64,000 bases of DNA. Source: Actinomadura syzygii. Its GTDB lineage: Bacteria > Actinomycetota > Actinomycetes > Streptosporangiales > Streptosporangiaceae. Under the pieces are notes generated by a model that had not been told where the DNA came from, ran no database searches, and saw nothing but the letters and a program-made list of their open reading frames with translations. The position numbers and the translations under genes were made by a program. Within the stretch, counting starts at the first letter, position 1. Every line of letters begins with the position of its first letter. Where the stretch lies: assembly GCF_008085905.1 (NCBI RefSeq), contig NZ_VSFF01000002.1:434001-498000 (forward strand). Reading direction: 5' to 3'. Shown in pieces: positions 54,074 to 62,074 of this stretch.

Positions 54074-55546
54074 TCATCCTGCTCCTTCTCGTGCTGTATG
54101 CGATGACCGCTCGCCCCCCGGGTGTGCGACTCCGTCGCGCGCGGCCGGCGGCACCCTCAGGTGAAAGTCGGTGTGCCGTTGGTAGGTGTCGGCGACGCGG
54201 AGCACGGTGCTCTCGCCGAACGGTCGTCCGACCACCTGGACGGACAGCGGGAGCCCGGACGCGGCGGACCCGCAGGGCATGGCCGCCGCCGGGAGCCCGG
54301 CCGCGTTCCACAGCGCCTGGAAGCCCGGCCGGAGCAGGGCGGCGGCGAAGTCCGCCGTCGCGACCGGGGCGGGCGGGGTGAGCGCGACCGGGGTGAGGAG
54401 CACGTCGACCTCGGCGAAGACGTCCGCCAGGGCCCGCCGGAACAGGGCCCTGACCCGCTGCGCCTGGACGTAGTCGGCGCCGGTGAAGAACGCGGCACGG
54501 GCGAGCAGCTCGCGCGTCGTCCGGCCGTAGTCGTCCCACCGGTCGATCAGGTCGCTCCGGTGGTAGGCGAAGCACTCGCAGAGGAACGTGACGTTGTTGG
54601 CGTCGTTCGCCTCCTGCGCGTACGGGACGGCGACGTCGGTGATCGTCGCCCCGGCCCGCGCCAGCTCGTCGGCGGCGCGCAGCACGCCGTCGCGGACCTC
54701 GCCGTCGAGCAGCGGCGAGTCGAGGAAGTACCCGGTCGGGACGCCGATCCGCAGCCCCTCGACCCCGCCTTCCCCGCGTGTGCCGTCGGCGTAGCGGTCC
54801 GCGGGGAGCGGCGAGGAGTGCGGGTCGCCGGGGTCGTGCCCGGCGACGGCGTCGAGGATCAGCGCGCAGTCGTAGGCGCTGCGCGCCATCGGCCCGACCG
54901 TGTCGAGCGTGAACGCGCACGGGACGACGCCGCTCTTCGGGACCCGTCCGAACGTGACCTTCAGCCCGGTGCAGCCGTTCGCGCCGGACGGGCCGCGCAC
55001 CGACCCGCCCGTGTCCGTGCCGAGCCCGCCGAGCGCGAGGCCCGCGCTGACGGCGATCGCCGTCCCGGAGCTGGAGCCCATCGCGGTGTGCTCCGGGTTC
55101 CACGGGTTGCGCGGGAACGGGAAGCGGGACGGCCGCTCGGGCAGGCCGCACGCGAACTCGTTCGTCGTGGACTTGCCGAGCAGGACGCTGCCCGCCGCCC
55201 GCAGCCGCGCGACGGCCGGGGCGTCGGCGCCGCCGCCCCAGCCCGGCGCGAGGACCTCGCTGTTGGCGCGGGTCGGCGCGTCGCGGGTGGCGATGAGGTC
55301 CTTGACCACCAGCGGGACGCCCTGGAGCGGCGACCGGTCGATCCCGCGCGCGAAGTCGGCGTCGGCGTCGGCCGCCGCCGCGAGGGCCGCGTCGGCGGTC
55401 ACGGCGACGTACGCGCCGAGCGCGCCGTCGAGCCGCGCGATCCGGTCGAGGACCGTCCGGGTCAGATCATGCGAGGTCACCGCGCCGGAGCGGAGGGCCT
55501 CGGCGGCGTCCTCGATGGTGAGGGGCAGGGTCAGCGGCAACGTCAT
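54074..55546 (-). CDS. amidase signature family enzyme
   Basis: A 490-residue Ser-cisSer-Lys amidase. The catalytic lysine is in LVVKDLIATRD, the cis-serine in MGSSSGTAIAVSAG and the nucleophile in GLGTDTGGSVRGPS. FALDTVGP-like text (CAFTLDTVGPMARS) is also present. It would cleave a carboxamide in the cytoplasm. A GatC-like small protein is encoded upstream with a 4-bp overlap, and the binding protein of an importer follows, so it probably acts on the imported compound rather than on Glu-tRNA. Confidence 0.88.
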   Translation of the reverse strand: MTLPLTLPLTIEDAAEALRSGAVTSHDLTRTVLDRIARLDGALGAYVAVTADAALAAAADADADFARGIDRSPLQGVPLVVKDLIATRDAPTRANSEVLAPGWGGGADAPAVARLRAAGSVLLGKSTTNEFACGLPERPSRFPFPRNPWNPEHTAMGSSSGTAIAVSAGLALGGLGTDTGGSVRGPSGANGCTGLKVTFGRVPKSGVVPCAFTLDTVGPMARSAYDCALILDAVAGHDPGDPHSSPLPADRYADGTRGEGGVEGLRIGVPTGYFLDSPLLDGEVRDGVLRAADELARAGATITDVAVPYAQEANDANNVTFLCECFAYHRSDLIDRWDDYGRTTRELLARAAFFTGADYVQAQRVRALFRRALADVFAEVDVLLTPVALTPPAPVATADFAAALLRPGFQALWNAAGLPAAAMPCGSAASGLPLSVQVVGRPFGESTVLRVADTYQRHTDFHLRVPPAARDGVAHPGGERSSHTAREGAG

Positions 55547-55758
55547 GGGCCGTCCTCGCCGGGGAGGGCGCGGGTCCGCGCGATCGCGACCGGGTCGACC
55601 GGCTCGACGTCGCGCAGGTCCAGCTCGGACAGCGCGTCGGCCTTCGCGCGCAGGCCCCGGCGGCTGGACGCGATCCGCGCGATCTCGTCGGCGGAAAGCT
55701 TGAGCCCGGCCGCGCGCAGCGCGTGTACCGTCGCGTGGACGTCCGTCACTTCGTCCAC
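55543..55758 (-). CDS. small GatC/AtzG-like amidase partner
   Basis: A 71-residue helical protein. LKLSADEIARIASSRR followed by a helix ending ELDLRDVEPVDP is the GatC layout, in which the small subunit wraps and stabilises the amidase. Its stop overlaps the amidase start (ATGA). The GTG at 55758 has GGAAGG about ten bases upstream. By analogy with AtzG-AtzE and GatCA pairs, it is probably needed for amidase stability. The family assignment rests on a short match and is moderate. Confidence 0.68.
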   Translation of the reverse strand: MDEVTDVHATVHALRAAGLKLSADEIARIASSRRGLRAKADALSELDLRDVEPVDPVAIARTRALPGEDGP

Positions 55759-55830
55759 CTGCGTGCCTTCCCTTCGGTTGTGCCGTGGATACGATCGGCC
55801 GCACCGCCCGACCCTGATGAGGAGCAGCGC

Positions 55831-56550
55831 GTGAGTGCCGAACCCCTGCGCATCGACGTGACCGGCCCGGTCGGGCTGGTCGAGATCCGCCGCCCGGACC
55901 GGCGCAACGCCATCGACTCGGCGACCGCGACCCTCCTCGTCGAGGCGGTCGCGCGCCTCGACGCCGACCCGGCCGTGACCGCGATCGTGCTGTGCGGCCA
56001 GGGCGGCGACCTCTCCTCGGGCGCCGACATGGCCGAGCCGGCGCCGGACCCGGCGGACGTCCCGTGGCGGCGGACACCTCACGCGCGCCTCCTGCGCGCC
56101 GTGCGGACGAGCGCGCTGCCGGTCGTCGCGGCCGTCGAGGGCTGGGCGCTCGGCCTCGGGGTGGGGCTCGTCGGGGCGTCCACGTACGCGGTCGCGGGCA
56201 GCTCGGCGCGGTTCGGGCTGCCCGAGGCGCAGTTCGGCTTCTTTCCGATGGGCGCGGCGCCCAACGCGGTGCGCCGGGTCCGGCCGGACGTCGTGCTCCG
56301 CTGGGCGCTCACCGGCCGCCGCTTCGACGCCGCCGAGGCCGCGGCGCACGGGCTGGTCACCGACGTCGTCCCCGCCGGGGAGGCGCTGACCGCCGCCCGC
56401 GAACTGGCAGCCGAGCTCGGGTCCGCGCCCCGGCACGTCGTCACGGCGGGCATGGCGTGGCTGCGGGAGTGGGCCGGGCACGCCGTGGGGCCGCTGGACG
56501 ACTGGTCCGAGGAGAACATGACCTTCGCCGAGCCATCGCCGGGGGAGTGA
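55831..56550 (+). CDS. enoyl-CoA hydratase/isomerase family protein
   Basis: A 239-residue crotonase-fold protein. VEIRRPDRRNAID, the oxyanion region GGDLSSGADMAE and EGWALGLGVGLVGAS are seen. The second catalytic Glu is present (GLPEAQFG) but the first is Gly in LGVGLVG. It is one of three crotonases in the window, none with both glutamates. GTG 55831 has GAGGAG at 55819-55824; upstream in-frame sequence is antisense to the GatC-like gene. It is the only plus-strand gene in this stretch and converges with the first TauD-like gene. Confidence 0.8.
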   Translation: MSAEPLRIDVTGPVGLVEIRRPDRRNAIDSATATLLVEAVARLDADPAVTAIVLCGQGGDLSSGADMAEPAPDPADVPWRRTPHARLLRAVRTSALPVVAAVEGWALGLGVGLVGASTYAVAGSSARFGLPEAQFGFFPMGAAPNAVRRVRPDVVLRWALTGRRFDAAEAAAHGLVTDVVPAGEALTAARELAAELGSAPRHVVTAGMAWLREWAGHAVGPLDDWSEENMTFAEPSPGE

Positions 56551-56557
56551 CGGGCGC

Positions 56558-57538
56558 TCATGCGATCCCGGCCCGCCACCGTCGCAGCGCGGGCACCAGC
56601 GGACGGCCGTCCGCGCCCCGGCTGATCCACAGCCGCTCCAGCTTCCGCCGGTACGCCGGGTCGGCCGGGTCGTCGACGAACCCCGTCCGCGAGTGGATCA
56701 CCGCGTAGTTGTTGACGAACTCCAGGTCCCCGGCCCGCGGCTCCACGTGGACGGCCGTCCCCGGACGGCGCAGCAGCGAGTCCAGGTACATGAGGAAGGT
56801 CATCTCCTCGGCGCTCAGCCGGGGGACGTCCTCGAACCGCATCGCGCTCATGATCCGCTTGGTGGCCAGCGAGCAGCTCAGCGCGCCGTCCGCGACGGAG
56901 AAGATCGGCCGCGGGCTCCAGCCCGGCTCGCCGGACGGCCCCTCGCCCTCCCAGTCGGTGGCGTACTCCTTGGAGACGAGCTCCAGCCACTCCGGGTGCT
57001 CGCTCACCAGCGCGTTGTAGACGGTCGCCGCGCTGGCCACCACCCGCGCGCCGCCGCTCCGCGCGGGCGCGAGGCAGAGGTAGCTCGCGACGTCGGTGGG
57101 GTCGGTGTGGAACGGCGCCCCGGCCTTGCTGTGGTAGGTGCCGCTGGCCTGCTCGGGGTGGCGGGCGTCTTCGAGGACGCGCACCAGGTCGCCGCTCCCG
57201 TTCTGCGGGACGATCTCGCCGAGGCACCGGGCGATCGTCCAGTGGGCACGGGACGCCCGTTCGGGCGTGTACCGCGTCCCGAGCGGGAGGCCGCGCAGGA
57301 CGGCGTAGCCGTGGCCGCCCTCCAGCCGCTCGACCAGCTCGGAGACCAGGCCCTCCAGGCCGGGGACGGGGGCGTCCCGCCGCGCCGGGGCGCGGTCCGG
57401 CTCGGCGTCGAGGACGGCGTCGAGCGCGTCCAACTCGGCGTCGGTGAGATGCCGCACGTACGGCTCGCCGGACTGGAGGTCGGCGGCGGTCCACACGCTC
57501 GGGCCGGTCACCGGCCGGTTCAGAACCTCTGTCGTCAC
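56558..57538 (-). CDS. TauD/TfdA-family Fe(II)/2-oxoglutarate dioxygenase, copy 1
   Basis: A 326-residue non-haem iron oxygenase. The facial triad is His144 and Asp146 (FHTDPTD) plus His282 (VIHSRTGF), with Arg302 (RKLERLWIS) for 2-oxoglutarate. It would hydroxylate or oxidatively cleave a substrate, releasing succinate and CO2. The GTG start has AGGAG nine bases upstream. It is a clear paralogue of the next gene, with the same VTGxSVWTAADxxxxxxYxR opening. Confidence 0.87.
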   Translation of the reverse strand: MTTEVLNRPVTGPSVWTAADLQSGEPYVRHLTDAELDALDAVLDAEPDRAPARRDAPVPGLEGLVSELVERLEGGHGYAVLRGLPLGTRYTPERASRAHWTIARCLGEIVPQNGSGDLVRVLEDARHPEQASGTYHSKAGAPFHTDPTDVASYLCLAPARSGGARVVASAATVYNALVSEHPEWLELVSKEYATDWEGEGPSGEPGWSPRPIFSVADGALSCSLATKRIMSAMRFEDVPRLSAEEMTFLMYLDSLLRRPGTAVHVEPRAGDLEFVNNYAVIHSRTGFVDDPADPAYRRKLERLWISRGADGRPLVPALRRWRAGIA

Positions 57539-57569
57539 GATGTGCTCCTGATCGCTGTCGGCCGGGGGA

Positions 57570-58580
57570 TCACGCGGACCGCGCCCACTCCAGGCGCGAG
57601 ATCCCGCTGCGCCAGTAGTGGTATTCGGGGCAGACGACCCGTCCGGTGTCGGGACGGCTCACCCACAGCCGCAGCAGGTGCCGCTGGAAGTCCGGGTCGT
57701 CGGGGTCGTCCACGAAGCCGGTCCGGCTGTGCACCGTCACGAAGTTGTTGACGAACTGGATGTCGCCGACCTCCAGCGTCATGTCGAGCGCGACGCCGGG
57801 CCGGGTGGGGATCTCGTCCAGGAACAGCAGGCACTCCACCTCGCGGGCGGTGAGCCTCGGCACGTCCGGGAACCGGGTCGCGCTGAGGATCCGGCCGGTG
57901 CGGTAGGCCGCCGACAGCAGGCCGTCCACGTAGGAGTAGAGCCGCGAGTAGTACCAGCCGGGGCTGCCGGGCGGCTCCTCGCTGACCCAGTCGGTGGGGA
58001 ACCGCTTGTAGAGGATGTCGAGCCACTCAGGGTGCTCGTCCAGGACGATGTTGTACGCGGTCATCGCGCTCGCGACCAGGCTGATCCCGCCGCTGCGTGC
58101 CGGGTGCAGGCACATCAGCCCGACGACGTCGGTCTGGTCGGTGTGGAACGCGGCGGCCGAGGCGGTCGCGTAGCCGCGCGCGTTGTGGCCCTTCGCGCCG
58201 AGGTTCCGGATGTTGCCGATCAGCTCGCCCCTGCGGTTCTGCGGGACGAGTTCGCCCATGTGCAGGCCGATCGCCCAGTAGATCTTGGTGGCCTCCTCGA
58301 CCGTGTACCGGTCGTGGATCGGCAGGCCGCGCAGCAGGACGAACCCGGTGCCGTGCTCCAGGTCGTCCACGACGTCGCGGACCTTCTCCGCGAAGCCGGG
58401 CAGCGGGAAGTCGCGCTTCGACAACTCCTGCGCGGTCTTGTCCTGGACGCGGGCGAGCGCCCGGTCGAACTCCAGGAGGTCGTCCTCGGTGAACCTCCGG
58501 GCATAGGAGTCCTCGGCGCCGATGTCGGCGGCCGTCCAGACGCTGCGTCCGGTCACCGGTTCTCTCAGGATGTCTACCAT
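57570..58580 (-). CDS. TauD/TfdA-family Fe(II)/2-oxoglutarate dioxygenase, copy 2
   Basis: A 336-residue paralogue of copy 1. The triad is His146 and Asp148 (FHTDQTD) with His284 (TVHSRTGFVDD), and LLRLWVSRPD carries the 2-oxoglutarate Arg. Both copies lie 31 bp apart on the same strand, upstream copy first. A retained pair suggests two hydroxylation steps or a heteromer. ATG 58580 is preferred over an upstream in-frame ATG at 58634 because GGAG lies about ten bases before it and the extra residues are basic. Confidence 0.87.
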   Translation of the reverse strand: MVDILREPVTGRSVWTAADIGAEDSYARRFTEDDLLEFDRALARVQDKTAQELSKRDFPLPGFAEKVRDVVDDLEHGTGFVLLRGLPIHDRYTVEEATKIYWAIGLHMGELVPQNRRGELIGNIRNLGAKGHNARGYATASAAAFHTDQTDVVGLMCLHPARSGGISLVASAMTAYNIVLDEHPEWLDILYKRFPTDWVSEEPPGSPGWYYSRLYSYVDGLLSAAYRTGRILSATRFPDVPRLTAREVECLLFLDEIPTRPGVALDMTLEVGDIQFVNNFVTVHSRTGFVDDPDDPDFQRHLLRLWVSRPDTGRVVCPEYHYWRSGISRLEWARSA

Positions 58581-58705
58581 CACACGAACTCCAAATAGAG
58601 GCGTCGGCCTTTTGCGTGCCGAGCCGCGCGTCATGTCGTGGGTCGATGGGGTGTGTCGGTGGCTGTAAAGGAAAGGGGAATGGGAACCGGTGCCGCTCGT
58701 GGCGG

Positions 58706-59869
58706 CTACACCACGGTCCCGTGCCGGTCGTGCTGCCTGGCCAGCAGTTTCGCGACGGTGAGCAGCTGGATCTGCGAGGTGCCCTCGTAGATCCGGAAGA
58801 TCCGGCAGTCCCGGTAGAGACGCTCGATCTCGCTCTCTTTCACAAAGCCGTAGCCGCCGTGAATTTGGAGTGCCTTGTCGACGGACTGGAAGCAGTTCTC
58901 ACTCGCGACGTATTTGGCGAGCGAACCGGCCCGCCGGACGTCCTCGTCCCGGTCGCGGAGGGCCGCCGCGTGGTAGGCGTGCAGCCGCCCGGACTGGACG
59001 AGCGCGTCGATCTCGGCGAGCAGCATCTGGATCGCCTGCAGCTCGCGGATCGGACGGCCGAACTGGACCCGCGTCGCCGCGTATCCGGCGGCGAGGTCGA
59101 GGGCGCGCATCGCGACCCCGTTCGCCAGCGCGGCCACGTCGATGCGGGCGCTGTTGAGCACCTCCAGCGCGATGCGCCCGCCGCCGCCCGGCTCGCCGAG
59201 CACGGCGTCCGCGCCGACCCGGACGTCGTCGAACGCGACCTCGTAGGCGTGCTCGCCGCGCAGGCCGAGCTTCTCGATGGGTGCGGAGAAGCCGACGCCG
59301 TCCGCCCCGGTGGGGACGAGGAAGGCGGTGATGCCCCGGATGCCCGCGTCCGGGTCGGTCATGGCGAAGACGGTGAGCGCGTCGGACTCGCGGGCATTGC
59401 TGATGAAGGTCTTGGTGCCTGTGAGTGTCCAGCCGTCCGGCCCGGGGGTCGCGCGGGTCCGGATGCGGGAGATGTCGGAGCCCGCGTCGGGCTCGGTGAG
59501 GGCGAAGGCCACCCGGAACGTTCCGGTGGCCAGACCGGGCAGGTACCGCTCGCGCTGGTCGGACGACCCGAACTGGCGCAGCGTCTCCATGCCGAGGTAG
59601 TGGCCCGCGAACACCGACCCGAGGGAGGCGTCCGCGTAGGCGATCTCCTCCATCGCGAGGACCTGGGTCCTCATGTCCAGGCCGAGGCCGCCGAACTCCT
59701 CGGGGACGGTGATCCCCATGAGGCCCATCTCGGCGAGCCGCGCGAACAGCTTCGCCGGGTACTCGGCGGCGGCGTCGCGGTGCGCCGCGCCCGGCATCAC
59801 CTCCCTGCGGCAGAACTCCCGCAGGGTGTCGCGGAGGTCCCGCGTCTGGTCGTCGAGCGGCTCAAGCAT
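58706..59869 (-). CDS. acyl-CoA dehydrogenase
   Basis: A 387-residue acyl-CoA dehydrogenase with all usual landmarks: FALTEPDAGSDISRI and TGTKTFISNA for FAD/substrate, RVQFGRPI, LQIHGGYGFVKE and the catalytic glutamate in IYEGTSQIQ. It would introduce an alpha-beta double bond into an acyl-CoA. It overlaps hutI by 8 bp, the 3' end of hutI lying within its start. Next to urocanase/imidazolonepropionase genes it could make urocanyl-CoA from an imidazolepropionyl-CoA, which is a hypothesis only. Confidence 0.9.
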   Translation of the reverse strand: MLEPLDDQTRDLRDTLREFCRREVMPGAAHRDAAAEYPAKLFARLAEMGLMGITVPEEFGGLGLDMRTQVLAMEEIAYADASLGSVFAGHYLGMETLRQFGSSDQRERYLPGLATGTFRVAFALTEPDAGSDISRIRTRATPGPDGWTLTGTKTFISNARESDALTVFAMTDPDAGIRGITAFLVPTGADGVGFSAPIEKLGLRGEHAYEVAFDDVRVGADAVLGEPGGGGRIALEVLNSARIDVAALANGVAMRALDLAAGYAATRVQFGRPIRELQAIQMLLAEIDALVQSGRLHAYHAAALRDRDEDVRRAGSLAKYVASENCFQSVDKALQIHGGYGFVKESEIERLYRDCRIFRIYEGTSQIQLLTVAKLLARQHDRHGTVV

Positions 59870-61187
59870 CGCCGTCCTCCCGTCGGGCCGGGGCGCGCAC
59901 GGCGCCGTCCTTGATCACCGACGCCACGAGGTTGGCGCCGAACCGGTTGACGACGTGCTCGTGGGACGGAACGTTCCAGATCACGACGTCCGCCCGCTTG
60001 CCCGCCTCCAGGCTGCCGATGTCGGCGTCCCGGCCGAGCGAGACCGCGGCGTTGATCGTGCTCATCTGCCACACCTCGCCGTAGCCGAGCCGGTAGAGCC
60101 GCGCCGCGAGCTGCAGGACGGTCTGCATCGACAGGTTGGGGCTGCTGCCCGGGTTGTAGTCGGTCGCGAGCGCCACCAGCGCGCCGGAGTCGACGAGCCG
60201 CCGGTAGCGCTCGGCCAGCCGCGGGCGGCGCGGATCGGACCAGCCGTCCCCGCCGGGGCCGGGGACCATGTCCATCAGGTGGTAGCTGACGCCGGGGAGC
60301 AGCGTCGCGACCGTGTCCGAGTCGGCGAACATCCCGATCGCCCGGTCGGTGACGTGCTCCAGATGGTCGGCGGACGCGGCGCCCGCCTCCACCGCCGTCT
60401 CCGCGCCCTCGCCGTGGCCGGTCTGGTCGGCGTGGACGCGCAGCCCGTAGCCGTGCTCGTCCGCGGCGCGCGCGATCTTCAGGCACTCGTCGGGGGTGAA
60501 GCCCACCGGGTCGCAGGTGACGTCGCAGAACTCGGCCAGGTGGCGTACCTCGCCGAGCTGCGCGATGACGTCGTCCACGTGCGCGTCGCGGGGCGCTCCC
60601 GGCGGCGGGACGTGCGCGCCCAGGAACGTTCCGACGACGTCCACCGGATGGTCGAGGGCCGCGACGACCTGGAGCAGCCGCCGCTCGGCCGCCGCCGTCA
60701 GCCCGTATCCGGACTTCGCCTCGGCGGTGGTCGTGCCGTGCGCCAGCATCGTGTCGAGCCGGGACAGCGCGCCGTCGCGCAGCCGCTCGAACCCAGCCGC
60801 GCCGGTCGTGCGGGCGGTGTGCCCGATGCCCGAGGCGAGCGTGCCGCCCGGCGTGCCGAGCACCTTGCGCCCCCACTCCTCGTGCCGGAATCCGTCGTGG
60901 ACGAGGTGGGTGTGCGTGTCCACGAAGCCGGGCGTGACGAGCCGTCCGGAGGCGTCGAGCACCTCGCGTCCGGTGTGCCGCGCGAGCACCTCGGCGGACG
61001 GGCCGACCGCCACGATGCGGCCGCCGTCGATCGCGAGCGCGCCGTCCGCGATCCGCTCGGGACGGCCGAGATCCGCGCCGCGGACGCCCCGTCCGGACGG
61101 CGGCCGGCACGTCAGCACCTCGGCCGCGTGGGCGATCACGAGATCGACCTCAACCGGTGTCTTCTGGCTGGACAGCCCGCCGCTCAT
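59862..61187 (-). CDS. hutI: imidazolonepropionase
   Basis: A 441-residue amidohydrolase that opens the imidazolone ring of imidazolonepropionate to N-formimino-L-glutamate. Metal ligands are in FVDTHTHLVHDGFRHEEW, HADQTGH and ASADHLEHV, and the catalytic aspartate in ATDYNPGSSPN. It is the first gene of its minus-strand operon. The start at 61187 has AGGG six bases upstream; ATG 61202 would lie inside the operator palindrome and lacks a ribosome site. hutH, hutG and hutF are not seen in the window. Confidence 0.88.
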   Translation of the reverse strand: MSGGLSSQKTPVEVDLVIAHAAEVLTCRPPSGRGVRGADLGRPERIADGALAIDGGRIVAVGPSAEVLARHTGREVLDASGRLVTPGFVDTHTHLVHDGFRHEEWGRKVLGTPGGTLASGIGHTARTTGAAGFERLRDGALSRLDTMLAHGTTTAEAKSGYGLTAAAERRLLQVVAALDHPVDVVGTFLGAHVPPPGAPRDAHVDDVIAQLGEVRHLAEFCDVTCDPVGFTPDECLKIARAADEHGYGLRVHADQTGHGEGAETAVEAGAASADHLEHVTDRAIGMFADSDTVATLLPGVSYHLMDMVPGPGGDGWSDPRRPRLAERYRRLVDSGALVALATDYNPGSSPNLSMQTVLQLAARLYRLGYGEVWQMSTINAAVSLGRDADIGSLEAGKRADVVIWNVPSHEHVVNRFGANLVASVIKDGAVRAPARREDGDA

Positions 61188-61198
61188 CTGCAACCCTG

Positions 61199-61230
61199 TC
61201 ATCTAGTAAAAATCGAAGGTCACTAGATGA
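61199..61230. promoter_or_regulatory. palindromic IclR operator candidate
   Basis: TCATCTAGT (61199-61207) and ACTAGATGA (61222-61230) form a perfect 9-bp inverted repeat with a 14-bp A/T-rich spacer. It lies between hutI and the divergent iclR-like gene, just upstream of the hutI start, placing a bound regulator over the hutI promoter or leader. Confidence 0.6.
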
Positions 61231-61350
61231 AAGCATATGGTCGGGGGCGAGGCAAGCACTCGGCGCAAGACGACCATCCGGCTGACCACCCCACCGACCA
61301 CCGCAGATCACGGCCCAGAACACGGCTCAGACGACATGGAGGACCAGAGG

Positions 61351-62055
61351 GTGTCGACAGAGAACGGGCGGGCGCCGACGCGCACCGTGGAGCGGGCTCT
61401 CACGCTGCTGGTGGAGGTCGCGACCAACGACGGCCTCGGCCTCGTGGACCTCGCGCGGCGCGTCAACCTGTCGCCCGCGACGGCGTCCCGGCTGCTGCGC
61501 ACGCTGGAGGCGACGGAGTTCGTCCGGCGCGACGGCGACGGCGCGTACCACGGCTCCAGCAGGCTGATCCAGGTGGCGGTGACGTCGATGAGCAGCGTCC
61601 CGCTGTACCGGCTCGCCGAGCCGCATCTCGCCGAGCTCCGCGACGAGGTCGGGGAGAGCTCCTACCTCGGCGTCGGCGGCCCGCAGGACACCGTGCTGTA
61701 CGCGCGGATGGCCGAGAGCGGCAAGTCGATCCGGCACAGCGGGTGGCTCGGCCGGACCGTCCCGCTGAAGGACACCGCGATCGGCACCGCGCTGCGCGGC
61801 CGCTGCGGCGACCTCGGCTACGTCAGCGCGAGCCACACGCTGGAGGACGGCGTGACGGCGATCGCGGCGACCGTCCGCTGGCCGGACGGCAGCCCCGCCG
61901 CCGCGCTCAGCGTCGTCGGCCCGACGTACCGGATCCCCGACGAGCAGGTGCGCGCGATCGGGGAGCGCGTCGCCGCGCACGCCCAGGCCCTGTCCCGGGA
62001 ACTCGGCATGCCGGACCTCGACGCCGACGCGGCGTCGCGCCCGGCCGATCGCTAG
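61351..62055 (+). CDS. IclR family transcriptional regulator
   Basis: A 234-residue regulator. The N-terminal winged helix reads TVERALTLLVEVATNDGLGL and continues LVDLARRVNLSPATASRLLRTLE; the GAF-like effector domain covers about 70-225. IclR proteins usually control aromatic or other catabolic genes. GTG 61351 is preferred because GGAGG lies eight bases upstream at 61338-61342; ATG 61336 and ATG 61237 are alternatives. It is divergent from hutI across the 9-bp palindrome and 20 bp upstream of the SCP2-like gene. Confidence 0.82.
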   Translation: MSTENGRAPTRTVERALTLLVEVATNDGLGLVDLARRVNLSPATASRLLRTLEATEFVRRDGDGAYHGSSRLIQVAVTSMSSVPLYRLAEPHLAELRDEVGESSYLGVGGPQDTVLYARMAESGKSIRHSGWLGRTVPLKDTAIGTALRGRCGDLGYVSASHTLEDGVTAIAATVRWPDGSPAAALSVVGPTYRIPDEQVRAIGERVAAHAQALSRELGMPDLDADAASRPADR

Positions 62056-62074
62056 CGAAGAAGGAGAGGACCTG

